In this document: positions 43,823 through 52,204 of the stretch, piece by piece | Position numbering within the stretch: position 1 is the first letter of the stretch | Layout of the letters: every line of letters starts with the position of its first letter | Source of the DNA: an uncultured Myxococcales bacterium | GTDB lineage: Bacteria; Myxococcota; Myxococcia; Myxococcales; Myxococcaceae | Direction of reading: 5' to 3' | Assembly (NCBI GenBank): GCA_937980205.1 | Contig: CALJKW010000010.1 | Span: forward strand, 372,001 to 436,000 | Length of the DNA stretch: 64,000 nt | Notes under the pieces: generated by a model | The model's database searches: none | Seen by the model: the letters and a program-made list of their open reading frames with translations, nothing else | What the model was told of the DNA's origin: nothing | Position numbers and translations under genes: made by a program

Positions 43823-45297
43823 CGCAGCACCTCTTTCACGATCGACTCGTGACCGCGGCGCACGACGACGGTGCGGCTGATGGTCGCCCCGGTGCTCGGG
43901 TTCTTCAGCACGACGCGCTGCTTGCCCACCGGCACGGGCAGCTCGGCGAGCGGCGTCTCGCCGATGCGGCGGCCGTCGAGCCAGACCTCGGCCCACGGCA
44001 CGGCGTCGACGGTGAGGAAGCCCATGCTGCGCGCGCGGCGTGGAGACGGCTCGGGGGCCTCCTCGACCGTGGCAGCCGGAGGAGGCGTCTCGGAAGCGGG
44101 GGCGGGCTCGACCGGCGGGGGCGGCGGCGGAGCCTCGATGCGCGCGAGCGCCGGCGGCAGCGGCGTCGGCTTGGCGCGCGCAGGCGCGCTGATCGCGGCG
44201 ACGGCAGCGCCGAGCGCGAACACGGCCGCGGCGGCGATCGCGTACCGGCCCCACGGCCGCGGCGGCAGCGCCTCGAGCACCGTCGGCGCCGAGGGCGGCT
44301 CGGTGTCGCGCCGCTTCGCGCGCGGCAGCAGCCGCGTGTCGGTCTCGAGCTCGCGCGTCGCGTCGATCGTCGCGTCGAGCGCCGGCTGGCAGAGCTGGCG
44401 CACGAGGGCGGCGAGCTGCTCCTTCGCGCCGTCAGGCGCGGGCGGCAGCGCCTCGCAGACCTCTCTCCCGGTCTGAAACCGCGCCGCCGGATCTTTCGCG
44501 GCCGCGCGCGCGAGCGCCTGGGCGAGCCGCGGGTCGAGATCTCCGCGCAGCGCGAGCAGGTCGGGGAACGGCTCGTTCACCACGGCGGCCATCGTCTCGG
44601 AGATCCCGCCGCGCATGAACGGCGACCTCAGCGTCGCGACGTGCGCCATCGTCACCGCGGCCGCGAACAGATCGGCGCGCGCGTCGATCCACTCTCCGCG
44701 CGCCTGCTCCGGCGCGAGGTACTCGCACTTTCCGCGCACGCGGCCCGGCAGCGTGAAGTGCGGAGACGTCTGCGCCTGGGCGATCCCGAAGTCGGTGATC
44801 TTCACCTCGCCGTCGACGGACACGAGCACGTTGTGCGGCGAGACGTCGCGATGGACGATCGCCAGTGGCAGGCCGTACTCGTCGTGCATCGTGTGCGCGT
44901 GGTGCAGGCCCTGAAACAGCCCGTGGGCCAGGTGCACGACGAGGCCCGGCGGCAGCGTGGCTCCGAGCCTCGCGACCTCGGCGATGACGGCGGTGAGCGG
45001 GACGCCGCGGACGAGCTCCATCGCGAGGTAGTAGCGGCCCTGATCGGCGCCGACGTCGAGGATGCGGACGACGTTGGGGTGCGCCATTCGCGCCGCGAGC
45101 CGCGCCTCGTTGAGGAACATGTGCACCGCGGGCGGGTGGTCGGACAGGTGCGGCAAGAGCAGCTTCAGCGCGACCGGCGGGCCCGCGCCGTCGCGACGCA
45201 GCGCCGCGTAGACCTCGCCCATGCCGCCGTGGCCGAGGCGCCGGCCGACGAGATAGGGCCCCAGCTCGAACGCGCTGAGCGAGACCTCGACGGTCAT
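43819..45297 (-). CDS. Membrane Ser/Thr protein kinase with PEGA-like C-terminal domain
   Basis: 492 residues from ATG 45297, overlapping the TPR gene stop (ATGA). Kinase: LGHGGMGEVYAAL, VALKLLLPHLSDHP, HRDVSPHN, ITDFGIAQAQT, YLAPEQARGEWIDARADLF. A TM helix lies near 365-385 (AIAAAAVFALGAAVAAIS), followed by a Pro-rich linker. The C-terminal PEGA segment is GFLTVDAVPWAEVWLDGRRI and GKQRVVLKNPSTGATIS. It closely resembles the kinase at 61011-62522, with the same domain order and the same tail. The TPR/two-TM gene is upstream with overlap. No FHA-sigma54 regulator is found here. Confidence 0.94.
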   Translation of the reverse strand: MTVEVSLSAFELGPYLVGRRLGHGGMGEVYAALRRDGAGPPVALKLLLPHLSDHPPAVHMFLNEARLAARMAHPNVVRILDVGADQGRYYLAMELVRGVPLTAVIAEVARLGATLPPGLVVHLAHGLFQGLHHAHTMHDEYGLPLAIVHRDVSPHNVLVSVDGEVKITDFGIAQAQTSPHFTLPGRVRGKCEYLAPEQARGEWIDARADLFAAAVTMAHVATLRSPFMRGGISETMAAVVNEPFPDLLALRGDLDPRLAQALARAAAKDPAARFQTGREVCEALPPAPDGAKEQLAALVRQLCQPALDATIDATRELETDTRLLPRAKRRDTEPPSAPTVLEALPPRPWGRYAIAAAAVFALGAAVAAISAPARAKPTPLPPALARIEAPPPPPPVEPAPASETPPPAATVEEAPEPSPRRARSMGFLTVDAVPWAEVWLDGRRIGETPLAELPVPVGKQRVVLKNPSTGATISRTVVVRRGHESIVKEVLR

Positions 45298-46109
45298 CGC
45301 CAGCTCCAGAAGAGGAAGCCGGAGGTGACGCCGAGCACGAGGGCTCCGCCGAAGAGGACGTTCGAGGCCGCGGCGCTGCGGAAGGCGCGGCCGTCGAGAT
45401 CTCGAGCATCCGAGGCGAAGCGCGCGCTGCGCGCCGACTGCACGTCGGCGTTCGACCAGAGCGCGAGCGCGGCGCCGACGCCGACGAGGAGCACCGCGGC
45501 GGCAGCGGTGGTCCACGGGATCCAGCGGGGACGCTCCGAGGGCGACACTTCGAGGTCGACGATCGGAACGGGCTGTGGCGCCGGCAGCAGCGGAGGCGGG
45601 GCGAGTCCCAACGCCGCCGGCTCCGGCGGAGGCTCTGCGACCGGCGCGCCGGTGTCGCTGCCCGAAGCGATCGGCAGCTCGCCGGCCACCGCGGGAGGCG
45701 TCGCCTGCTCGTCGATCGACGGCGCCGGCTCCGGCTCACGGGTCGCGATGAGCGCCGCGCGCTTGCGGTGCTTCACTGCGCGCGTCTTGCCGGGTCGGCG
45801 AGGCAGCGGCGGCAGCTCGTCGAGGCGCGCGCGCGCGCGCTCGAAGACGGCGCGGACCTTCGGAGAGCCGTCGCTCGGACCATCAGCGTCGGGGTCGCGG
45901 CGCAGCAGCTCGACCCAGGCGCTCTCGGCGTCGCTGGGACGACCGAGCGCCACGAGGGCGCGCGCGTAGAGATCGATTCCATCGGAGTCGAGCTCGGCGC
46001 GGCGCGGCTCGAGCAGCTCGACGACGGCCTTGAAGCGCAGCGCTGCCGTCAGCTCCCGCGCACGATCGACGGGAGCCGCAGCGAGGAGAACGAGCATGAC
46101 GACGGCCAC
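45294..46109 (-). CDS. TPR-like protein with C-terminal TM pair (kinase-associated)
   Basis: 271 residues, GTG start 46109 (an ATG at 46097 is also possible). N-terminal signal-like stretch (VVMLVLLAAAPV). TPR-like helices ALRFKAVVELLEPRRAELD and DAESAWVELLRRDPDADG, then the motif SPKVRAVFERARAR, a long Pro-rich linker and two TM helices (WIPWTTAAAAVLLVGVGAAL and VLFGGALVLGVTSGFLFW). It resembles the proteins at 30497 and 62523 in order and in the S-P-K-V/I-R motif. Overlaps the kinase start by 4 bp, implying coupled synthesis of the pair. Confidence 0.78.
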   Translation of the reverse strand: MAVVMLVLLAAAPVDRARELTAALRFKAVVELLEPRRAELDSDGIDLYARALVALGRPSDAESAWVELLRRDPDADGPSDGSPKVRAVFERARARLDELPPLPRRPGKTRAVKHRKRAALIATREPEPAPSIDEQATPPAVAGELPIASGSDTGAPVAEPPPEPAALGLAPPPLLPAPQPVPIVDLEVSPSERPRWIPWTTAAAAVLLVGVGAALALWSNADVQSARSARFASDARDLDGRAFRSAAASNVLFGGALVLGVTSGFLFWSWR

Positions 46110-46294
46110 GGGGTCGGCGAGGAAGCATGAAGCACGCCTTCAGCGGGCCTCGCGCCGAATCGCCAGAGATCGCGCGGATCTGCGGTGGGATGTTCAGCCG
46201 AGAGACGCGCGGGAAGCGCAGGGTCCGGCACACGTGCTCCGCATCGGGTGACCACCGCGGTTCACACCCAGCCGTCGAGTCGGCACGGCGGCCA

Positions 46295-46819
46295 TCACAG
46301 CGCGAGAGCGCGGTCGTTGTTGAGCTGGTGGTACAGCGACATCGTCACGTCGTAGACGAGCAGGAACGCGGACTGCACCAGCGACGCCGACGCGAACCCC
46401 TGCCACCGCGCATCCGGCAGCGCGGCGAAGATCCCCGCCGAGACGAACAGCGTGACGACGTCGAAGACCGCGTTGATCGCGTACGCGAGCTGCGCGTTTT
46501 TGCCTTCCTGCAGCTCGTCTTCGCTCGGCTCGCGCTTGGGGATGAACGTGGTGCCGAGCGAGATCGCGGCGATGACCGTGTTCACTCCGCCCCAGACGAG
46601 GTGCCCGATGTGCACGCCCTGCCAGAAGGGCTCGTTCGTGGTGGCGATGCCGCCGATGCCGACTCCGAGCGTGAGCACCGACCAGCCGGTGTACGCGAAG
46701 AGGCTGGCGTGGTTCCCCTTGTCGCGGATGACCGTGTAGTCGGCGGGGACCGGCGCGGCCTGCAGCGCCACCGCCATGACGAGCGCGAGCACGGCCGTCA
46801 GTGTGCCATGGCGCCACAC
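46295..46819 (-). CDS. Four-TM membrane protein, function unknown
   Basis: 174 residues from GTG 46819; an upstream TTG at 46834 would add five residues. A signal or first TM (LTAVLALVMAVALQA) is followed by HASLFAYTGWSVLTLGVGIG, VHIGHLVWGGVNTVIAAISL, YAINAVFDVVTLFVSAGIFA and SASLVQSAFLLVYDVTMSLY. No family recognised. It is divergent from the C2H2/DUF2795 gene with 43 bp between starts. The 46110-46294 gap upstream of the kinase operon has no clear gene. Confidence 0.65.
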   Translation of the reverse strand: MWRHGTLTAVLALVMAVALQAAPVPADYTVIRDKGNHASLFAYTGWSVLTLGVGIGGIATTNEPFWQGVHIGHLVWGGVNTVIAAISLGTTFIPKREPSEDELQEGKNAQLAYAINAVFDVVTLFVSAGIFAALPDARWQGFASASLVQSAFLLVYDVTMSLYHQLNNDRALAL

Positions 46820-46862
46820 CTGGCGGAGCCGCAAACGCGCGGAAGCCCGCCCGGCCCGCGCG

Positions 46863-47888
46863 ATGCAACGTCACGAAGCCGTGGCACACGTCGTCGAGCA
46901 GGGCGATCTCTTCTTTGCGTTCCGCCGCAGGGTCGGCACGGCGCACGTGCACGACCTGCGCGACGTACAGCGCTTCTACATCGTGCTCGGCACGCACGAG
47001 CCGTACGATCATTTCCGCGTCCTCATCGTGGGTCGCAAGCACCTGCCCGAGCCCGGCGTCGACCGAACCTGGGCGTACAACTCGCTCACCACCGACGACC
47101 CCGAGATGCTCGACGACGAGCTCGCCGGGAAGGACTACCCGACGAAGACGCGCGGCCTGTGCCACCTGCCCGAGGCCGAGCTCGCGGGCGAGGGCGCCTA
47201 CCGCATCGTCCTGCGCGACGACGGCGCCTCCGAGCTCGTCTACGCGCTCCAGCAGCCCGAGGTGATGGGGCCGCTGCAGCGCGAGCTCGGCATCCACTCC
47301 GAGGGGCGGCTCATCATCGCGGTGCGCAACCCCGACCTCGGCCGGCTGGGCGGGCGCGGCGGGCCGACCGCCGAGTTTCCTCCGGAGCTGCGCGCGCGCT
47401 TCGGCGGCCACCGCTGGCTGTCCGTCGACGATCCGCACCTGCTCGACTTTCCCAACGCGCAGATCATCCTCATCGCGGCGCGCGGGCGGCCGCTCGCGCT
47501 CGGGCCGGGTGACGATCTCGACAAGCAACAGGTTCGCCGGCTGCTGCGCGGTCGTGTGCGCCGCGCGCTCGACGACGAACCGACGCCGCGGCCCCCGCTC
47601 AGGTTCATCTGCCCGATGTGCCTCGAGGGCTTCGAGACGCGCAGCCGGTACGATCAGCACCTGTTGGGCGCGCACCCGCCGCGGGCGCCGTCGGCCGCGG
47701 ATCTCGCGAGCGCGCTGAAGGGCGTGCACTTCCCGCTCTCGCGCGAGCAGCTGCTGGCCGAGGCCGAGAAGCGCCCGACGGATCCGCGCGTGCTCGAGCT
47801 CATCAAGGCGCTGCCGCAGCGGCAGTTCCGCGGCGTCACCGACGTGGCGAAGGCCCTCGGGGACCTGAAGAACCGGCTGCCGGGCTGA
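46863..47888 (+). CDS. C2H2-type zinc-finger and DUF2795 protein
   Basis: 341 residues from ATG 46863. The N-terminal 230 residues are an unrecognised domain (VEQGDLFFAFRRRVGTAHVH, DPEMLDDELAGKDYPTKTRG, GIHSEGRLIIAVRNPDLGRL). Next is a strict C2H2 finger FICPMCLEGFETRSRYDQHL with C250, C253, H266, H271 (C-x2-C-x12-H-x4-H). The last 65 residues (LASALKGVHFPLSREQLLAE, RVLELIKALPQRQFRGVTDV) fit DUF2795. Eukaryote-style C2H2 fingers are unusual in bacteria outside the Ros/MucR group, whose spacing differs. The protein is cytoplasmic and may bind nucleic acid or protein. Confidence 0.78.
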   Translation: MQRHEAVAHVVEQGDLFFAFRRRVGTAHVHDLRDVQRFYIVLGTHEPYDHFRVLIVGRKHLPEPGVDRTWAYNSLTTDDPEMLDDELAGKDYPTKTRGLCHLPEAELAGEGAYRIVLRDDGASELVYALQQPEVMGPLQRELGIHSEGRLIIAVRNPDLGRLGGRGGPTAEFPPELRARFGGHRWLSVDDPHLLDFPNAQIILIAARGRPLALGPGDDLDKQQVRRLLRGRVRRALDDEPTPRPPLRFICPMCLEGFETRSRYDQHLLGAHPPRAPSAADLASALKGVHFPLSREQLLAEAEKRPTDPRVLELIKALPQRQFRGVTDVAKALGDLKNRLPG

Positions 47889-48006
47889 AGACTTCGCCCC
47901 AGGCGAGCACCTGGCGAATCACGACCAGCACCGGCAGCAAGGCGAAGAAGATCGCCGCCTCGAGATTGCCTCTGAACCCTGGAGCGAATTTCGGTCCGCC
48001 GCACAT
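47836..48006 (-). CDS. Candidate small single-TM protein (overlaps the DUF2795 gene end)
   Basis: 56 codons. The N-terminus MCGGPKFAPGFRGN is Gly/Pro-rich, then a TM-like helix (LEAAIFFALLPVLVVIRQVL). ATG 48006 has only a weak SD. Codons have mostly G or C in third position, as in the surrounding genes. Its 3' half lies antisense to the end of the DUF2795 gene. The frame and hydrophobic content could be chance, so confidence is low. Confidence 0.3.
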   Translation of the reverse strand: MCGGPKFAPGFRGNLEAAIFFALLPVLVVIRQVLAWGEVFSPAAGSSGPRGPSPRR

Positions 48007-48240
48007 GCGGTGACGGCTCTACGAAAATCGTGCCGCAACGGACTCGGCCGCGGTTGCTGCGCCGCGTGGCTCGGCTGCGCAGAAAAGGGGACAGGCTGCT
48101 TTTTCGGCGCGCGGCGCCGCTGCGCAGAAAAGCAGCCTGTCCCCATTTTGGGCATGTGCGCTGATGTGCGGCGGGCGCTTGACCGCACGGGGGCTCGTCC
48201 GGAAGAGATCGTCGCACCCCGTTGTACGTTTCACCGTCCC
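47889..48240. other. 352-bp gap: contains a large inverted repeat
   Basis: This is the only gap over 300 bp between confident genes. It holds the start of the candidate small protein and the palindromic repeat at 48083-48144. The remaining bases have no convincing coding signal. Between DUF2795 and the next membrane protein. Confidence 0.6.
48083..48144. repeat. Inverted repeat with perfect 17-bp arms (GGGGACAGGCTGCTTTT)
   Basis: Left arm GGGGACAGGCTGCTTTT at 48087-48103, right arm AAAAGCAGCCTGTCCCC at 48128-48144, with a GC-rich centre that is itself a palindrome (GGCGCGCGGCGCCGC). The 14-mer GCTGCGCAGAAAAG also occurs twice as a direct repeat (48074 and 48120). Related to the palindrome at 18795-18814. 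Resembles repetitive extragenic palindromes or a small non-autonomous element. Confidence 0.75.
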
Positions 48241-49014
48241 GTGGCCGAGACGCCCCTGCCGAAAAAGCCGGCCGCACCCGTGCTCGCGAGCATCTCGCGG
48301 GGCGTCTCCGCCTTCCGGTGGATCTTCATGCCGCTGGGGCTCCTCGCGCTGGTCGCGGTGGGCGTCCACGCGGCGGCCGACAGCGTCGACGACCGCCTGC
48401 GCTGGCTGATCGAGCAGCTCGACGCCGCGATGGACGGCGTCTTCGCCGACTTCGACGCCACCAGGCACTGGGTCGACGCCATCGGCAGCGTCGAGCGCAC
48501 GCACCTCGCCCGCGGCCTCGCGCTGCTCTGGGAGCTCGCCGTCGACGTCGCCATCGCGCTGCCCGCGCTCGGCTACCTCGAAGAGTCCGAGCGCGCCCCG
48601 CTCATCAACCCGGCGAAGACCTGGCGCGCGCAGCTCGACCGGCTCAACAAGAAGCCCACGCCGATGCGCATCATCCGCCCGGTGGTCTCGGGCGTCTTCG
48701 TCGTCGCCGGCGCCTACGCGATCGCGCGCATGGTCGAGTCTTCGCTCTACCTCGCGCTGCGCAACGGCATCGTGCCCGACGACCTCAACGGTCCCGTCGC
48801 GCGGTTCGCGGCGCTCGGCGCGATGATCCTCGTCCTCGCCTCGCTCGGCTGGCGCGCCGTGCTGCGCGCGCTGCAGCACGCCGACGAGGCCTGCGAGCAG
48901 CAGAGCAAGAAGCGGGGCGGGCCGATGCTGGCCGGCCTGGTCGGCTCGGCGCTCGCGCTGCCGCTCGCACTCGCCGCCGCCGTCGACACCCCGTGGTGGA
49001 GCTTCTTCAGGTAG
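48241..49014 (+). CDS. Multi-pass membrane protein, function unknown
   Basis: 257 residues, GTG start. Three or four TM helices: near residue 25-50 (WIFMPLGLLALVAVGVHAAA), about 85-105 (ALLWELAVDVAIALPALG), 145-170 (VSGVFVVAGAYAIARMV), 185-205 (FAALGAMILVLASLGWRAVL) and a hydrophobic C-terminus (LAGLVGSALALPLALAAAV). No conserved domain recognised. It is 6 bp upstream of the M23 peptidase in the same direction, so the two may work together in the envelope. Confidence 0.7.
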   Translation: MAETPLPKKPAAPVLASISRGVSAFRWIFMPLGLLALVAVGVHAAADSVDDRLRWLIEQLDAAMDGVFADFDATRHWVDAIGSVERTHLARGLALLWELAVDVAIALPALGYLEESERAPLINPAKTWRAQLDRLNKKPTPMRIIRPVVSGVFVVAGAYAIARMVESSLYLALRNGIVPDDLNGPVARFAALGAMILVLASLGWRAVLRALQHADEACEQQSKKRGGPMLAGLVGSALALPLALAAAVDTPWWSFFR

Positions 49015-49020
49015 CCGCGA

Positions 49021-50124
49021 ATGTTCGTTCAACCGAAAACGGGGCTCACCAACCTCTTCGCCGCCGCGCTGTGCCTCTGGGCCGCCGCCTACCACACGCC
49101 GATCGGCGCGGGCTTTCGCACGCTCTCCGCGAAGCTCTTGGGCACGAGCTCGAGCGCGCGCCCGCTGCTCAGCTACTACAACGGCGGAGTCTGGGAGCTG
49201 CCGCGCAACGGGCTCGACGTCGAGTCGACTCCGGAGGTGCCGGATCCGCAGATGCTCGCCGCGGTGCCTCCGGGCCCGGCGCTCGGCCGCGGGCTCTACG
49301 TCACGTACACGAAGCTCCCGTTCGAGCGGAAGAAGAGCGGGGCGGATCTCGCGCAGCGCTACGGCTTCCCGGCGAGCGGCCTCGAGCAGCCCGGCACGGG
49401 CCCCGAGCTCGCCACGCAGATCGTCGACCGCTGCCGCACCGAGCTCGGCTCGGAGGACGCGGCGGTGCTCGCGTTCTTCGCGGGCTACGACACCGCGCGC
49501 TTCGCCGCCGAGCGCACGAAGGCCGAAGGCTACCCGCTGACGCTCGAGCGGCTGGCGCAGCGGCTGCCTCCCGATGCGGCGCCGGCGGTCGACGCGTCGT
49601 CGCAGGCGCTGCTGCTCACCACCGCGTACGGCCTGGGGTGGCCGGTGCCGGCGGGCACGCGGGTGACGTCTCCGTTCGGGTGGCGTGCGCACCCGATCCT
49701 CGGGCGGCAGCAGCTGCACACCGGCGTCGACCTCTCGGTCCCCGAGGGCAGCGACGTTCACGCGACCGCCGCGGGCACCGTCATCCGCGTCAGCGAGGAC
49801 GCGCTCAACGGCAAGCTGGTGATCGTGGACCACGGCCGCGGCGTGACGACGGCGTACTGCCACAACTCGGCGTTCCGCGTGACGCTCGGCCAGGTCGTGA
49901 AGGAAGGCGACGTCGTCGCGTACTCCGGCAACACGGGCCGCTCGACGGGCCCGCACGTGCACTACCAGCTCGAGCTCGCGCACCGGCCGGTCGACCCGTT
50001 CCTGTTCAAGGGCAAAGAGATGAAGGTCGCGCTCGAGCTGCCGCCGCCGCCGGCCCCGAAGACGAAAGATCCGCTCAAGGCGGCGTTCGAGAAGGCGCAG
50101 GCGCACGGCACGGACATGCCGTGA
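49021..50124 (+). CDS. M23 (LytM) family peptidase
   Basis: 367 residues. N-terminal hydrophobic stretch (LTNLFAAALCLWAAAYH) as signal or anchor. A helical middle domain is followed near residue 210 by the LytM fold: TSPFGWRAHPILGRQQLHTG, VDLSVPEGSDVHATAAGTV, then AYSGNTGRSTGPHVHYQLEL. Zinc ligands are His in LHTGVD, Asp in GVDLS and His in HVHYQL, so the site is complete and predicted active on peptidoglycan cross-links. The C-terminus is Pro-rich. ATG 49021 follows the membrane protein gene by 6 bp. Confidence 0.93.
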   Translation: MFVQPKTGLTNLFAAALCLWAAAYHTPIGAGFRTLSAKLLGTSSSARPLLSYYNGGVWELPRNGLDVESTPEVPDPQMLAAVPPGPALGRGLYVTYTKLPFERKKSGADLAQRYGFPASGLEQPGTGPELATQIVDRCRTELGSEDAAVLAFFAGYDTARFAAERTKAEGYPLTLERLAQRLPPDAAPAVDASSQALLLTTAYGLGWPVPAGTRVTSPFGWRAHPILGRQQLHTGVDLSVPEGSDVHATAAGTVIRVSEDALNGKLVIVDHGRGVTTAYCHNSAFRVTLGQVVKEGDVVAYSGNTGRSTGPHVHYQLELAHRPVDPFLFKGKEMKVALELPPPPAPKTKDPLKAAFEKAQAHGTDMP

Positions 50125-50150
50125 ACCGGGGGGCGCCGTGCCAGAGGAGC

Positions 50151-51617
50151 TCAGCGCCAGTTGCCGATGCGATCGAGCTGCGGCTCGTGGTCGGCGACGA
50201 TGCCGGGCTGAACCTTGATCGGCGGCCCGAACAGCGGCCGCACCGAAGGCGACTCGATGCAACCGAAGTCGAGCGCGTCGTTCCCCGGCGGGTTCTGAAT
50301 CGGCGGCACGACGTCGCCCGTCGTGAGCGACACGCAGCGCGGATAGGGCGCGTCATTCACCATGTCGCCGTTCGTGTCGTATTGGTGCACCGCGTGCTTG
50401 AAGCACCAGCCCACCGTGTTGCTGAAGCGCCCGATGGTGTTGAACGGCTCACGCATCCACCAGTAACGGCACGATTCGCCGGCGACGCCGTCGCCAGGCG
50501 GCGCCGCGCCCCAGCTGGTCTGACAGTTGTCCTTGGCGGTGGGGTTGCCGGGGATCTCCGCGCCGCCTTCTTGCTGCTGGTTCATGGTCGAGGTGACCTG
50601 CGCCGGGTTGCACAGACCGCCGCACTCGACGGTCATGGAGACCTGGTCGCGGCGCCGGGGCTGAGCGCCCGGCACGCACGAGTTCGCGAACGCGGTGCCT
50701 GTGATTGTCTGGTTGTGGGCGACGGTGCCGGCGCCGGCGCACACCGCGACGGTCTCGGTGCTGCTGGTGAGCAGGTAACAGCCCTGGCCGCTCGGGCAGG
50801 GCGTGCCGTTCGTGCGCAGCTGGGTCACCGGGTTGCAGCCGGGAGTGCACGCGCCGTGCGTCGGGCTGTCTTCGCCGTTCGCGAACAGGTCGGTGTACCC
50901 CGAGCAGTTGTCCAACATGCCGCAGCCGGCGGTGAAGTCGCAGACCGCGGTGCAGGTGGTGTTGATGCAGACGTTCCCCGCCACGCAGTCGTCGAAGCCG
51001 GTCGTCGGGCCTGCGGGGCCGTTGGTGCACGCGCCGCCGGCCACGACCGTGCCGTTCGCCACGCACCTCAGCGCGCCGGTCTTCGTGGGCGTCTCGGTCA
51101 GGATGACCCACGTGCACTTCTGCCCCACGCCGCAGCCCGTCTGTGCCACGGGGTCGCACGGGACGCCGGCATCGACGCCCGCGTCCATCCCTGCATCGGT
51201 GCCGCCGTCGGTTGCGTTGCCGCCGCCGGTCGCGCCGCCCGAGCCGCCGCCGGTCGCGCCGCCGGAGCCGCCGCCAGTCGCGCCGCCCGAGCCGCCGCCG
51301 GTCGCACCGCCGGAGCCGCCGCCGGTCGCGCCGCCAGAGCCGCCGCCGGTCGCACCGCCGGAGCCGCCGCCGGTCGCGCCGCCGGAGCCGCCGCCGGTCG
51401 CTCCGCCCGAGCCGCCGCCGGTCGCGCCGCCCGAGCCGCCGCCGGCCCCGCCGCTGCAGTCGCACGGGTCGTAGGCCATGCCGGAGGCGTTGCAGACCTG
51501 GAACCCGGCACACGCGCCCGGGCCAGTGCACGCCTCGGACCTGCCGGGCACGCAGACCTGCATGGGCGGAGAGGAGCAGGCAGCGAGGAGCAACGCGGCA
51601 GGCAGGAGTCGTCTCAT
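50151..51617 (-). CDS. Cys-rich lipoprotein with Gly-Ala tandem repeat linker
   Basis: 488 residues from ATG 51617. Lipobox LLLAAC14. Short Cys-rich head (QVCVPGRSEACTGPGACAGF), then nine copies of the 8-residue unit GSGGATGG (residues 61-132), a TDGGTDAGMDAGVDAG linker and a Cys-rich C-terminal domain (residues 145-488) with many CxxC-spaced Cys, for example GCGVGQKCTWV, ACTPGCNPVTQ and CPSGQGCYLL. The linker is a flexible stalk that places the Cys domain away from the outer membrane. Function unknown; related to other Cys-rich lipoproteins here. Convergent with the M23 gene. Confidence 0.85.
   Translation of the reverse strand: MRRLLPAALLLAACSSPPMQVCVPGRSEACTGPGACAGFQVCNASGMAYDPCDCSGGAGGGSGGATGGGSGGATGGGSGGATGGGSGGATGGGSGGATGGGSGGATGGGSGGATGGGSGGATGGGSGGATGGGNATDGGTDAGMDAGVDAGVPCDPVAQTGCGVGQKCTWVILTETPTKTGALRCVANGTVVAGGACTNGPAGPTTGFDDCVAGNVCINTTCTAVCDFTAGCGMLDNCSGYTDLFANGEDSPTHGACTPGCNPVTQLRTNGTPCPSGQGCYLLTSSTETVAVCAGAGTVAHNQTITGTAFANSCVPGAQPRRRDQVSMTVECGGLCNPAQVTSTMNQQQEGGAEIPGNPTAKDNCQTSWGAAPPGDGVAGESCRYWWMREPFNTIGRFSNTVGWCFKHAVHQYDTNGDMVNDAPYPRCVSLTTGDVVPPIQNPPGNDALDFGCIESPSVRPLFGPPIKVQPGIVADHEPQLDRIGNWR
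51222..51437 (-). repeat. 24-bp tandem repeat, nine copies, in coding sequence
   Basis: Period 24 bp, encoding GSGGATGG nine times with synonymous differences between units. Lies in the stalk of the Cys-rich lipoprotein. No spacers of CRISPR type. Copy number could vary between strains by slippage without changing frame. Confidence 0.9.
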
Positions 51618-51723
51618 GGGAGCGGCCTGCGTAACAGAACCAGGGCCCGGGAACGAACCTGCGGACCGGCTTGCGCCATTTGTCTCACGGAATCGACCGG
51701 TGCTAAGCGCGTGAAGCTCATCG

Positions 51724-52164
51724 ATGCCGTCGCCCTCGGTCAGGGTCCTGAAGCTGGGGCCCAACATTCAACTGCCGCGCTACCAGACGGCAGAGGCCGC
51801 CGGGATGGACCTCGTCTCCAACGAGGACGTCGACCTGAAGCCGATGCAGCGCCACGCGGTCTCGACCGGCCTGTGTCTCGAAATCCCCCCAGGCTACGAA
51901 GGCCAGGTTCGCCCACGGTCCGGGCTGGCACTGAAAGCCGGGCTCACGTGTCTCAACTCCCCGGGTACGATCGACTCCGATTACCGGGGCGAAGTGAAGG
52001 TGATCCTCGTCAACCTTTCGACAGAACTCGCGAAAATCCGGCGGGGAGACCGCATCGCGCAGCTGGTGATTGCTCCAGTGAGCCGCGCGACCCTGGTCGA
52101 AGTCGAGAGCTTGAACGACACAGAGCGTGGCGGGGGTGGTTTCGGGTCGACAGGCGTGGTTTGA
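51724..52164 (+). CDS. dut: dUTP diphosphatase
   Basis: 146 residues. All five trimeric dUTPase motifs are present: AAGMDLVSNE, RPRSGLALKAG, NSPGTIDSDYRGEV, RIAQLVIAPV and the C-terminal GGGGFGSTG. It hydrolyses dUTP to dUMP and pyrophosphate, which supplies dTMP synthesis and keeps uracil out of DNA. ATG 51724 gives the expected start. It precedes the kinase-FGE gene by 40 bp in the same direction. No odd features. Confidence 0.97.
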   Translation: MPSPSVRVLKLGPNIQLPRYQTAEAAGMDLVSNEDVDLKPMQRHAVSTGLCLEIPPGYEGQVRPRSGLALKAGLTCLNSPGTIDSDYRGEVKVILVNLSTELAKIRRGDRIAQLVIAPVSRATLVEVESLNDTERGGGGFGSTGVV

Positions 52165-52204
52165 TTCTTTGGTTTCGGGTGCTTAGGCAACGGGGTTTGT
52201 CTCT

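Noticed and set aside
51222..51437. CRISPR-like repeat array
   Set aside because: The 24-bp units are contiguous, have no unique spacers, and encode a Gly-Ala stalk.
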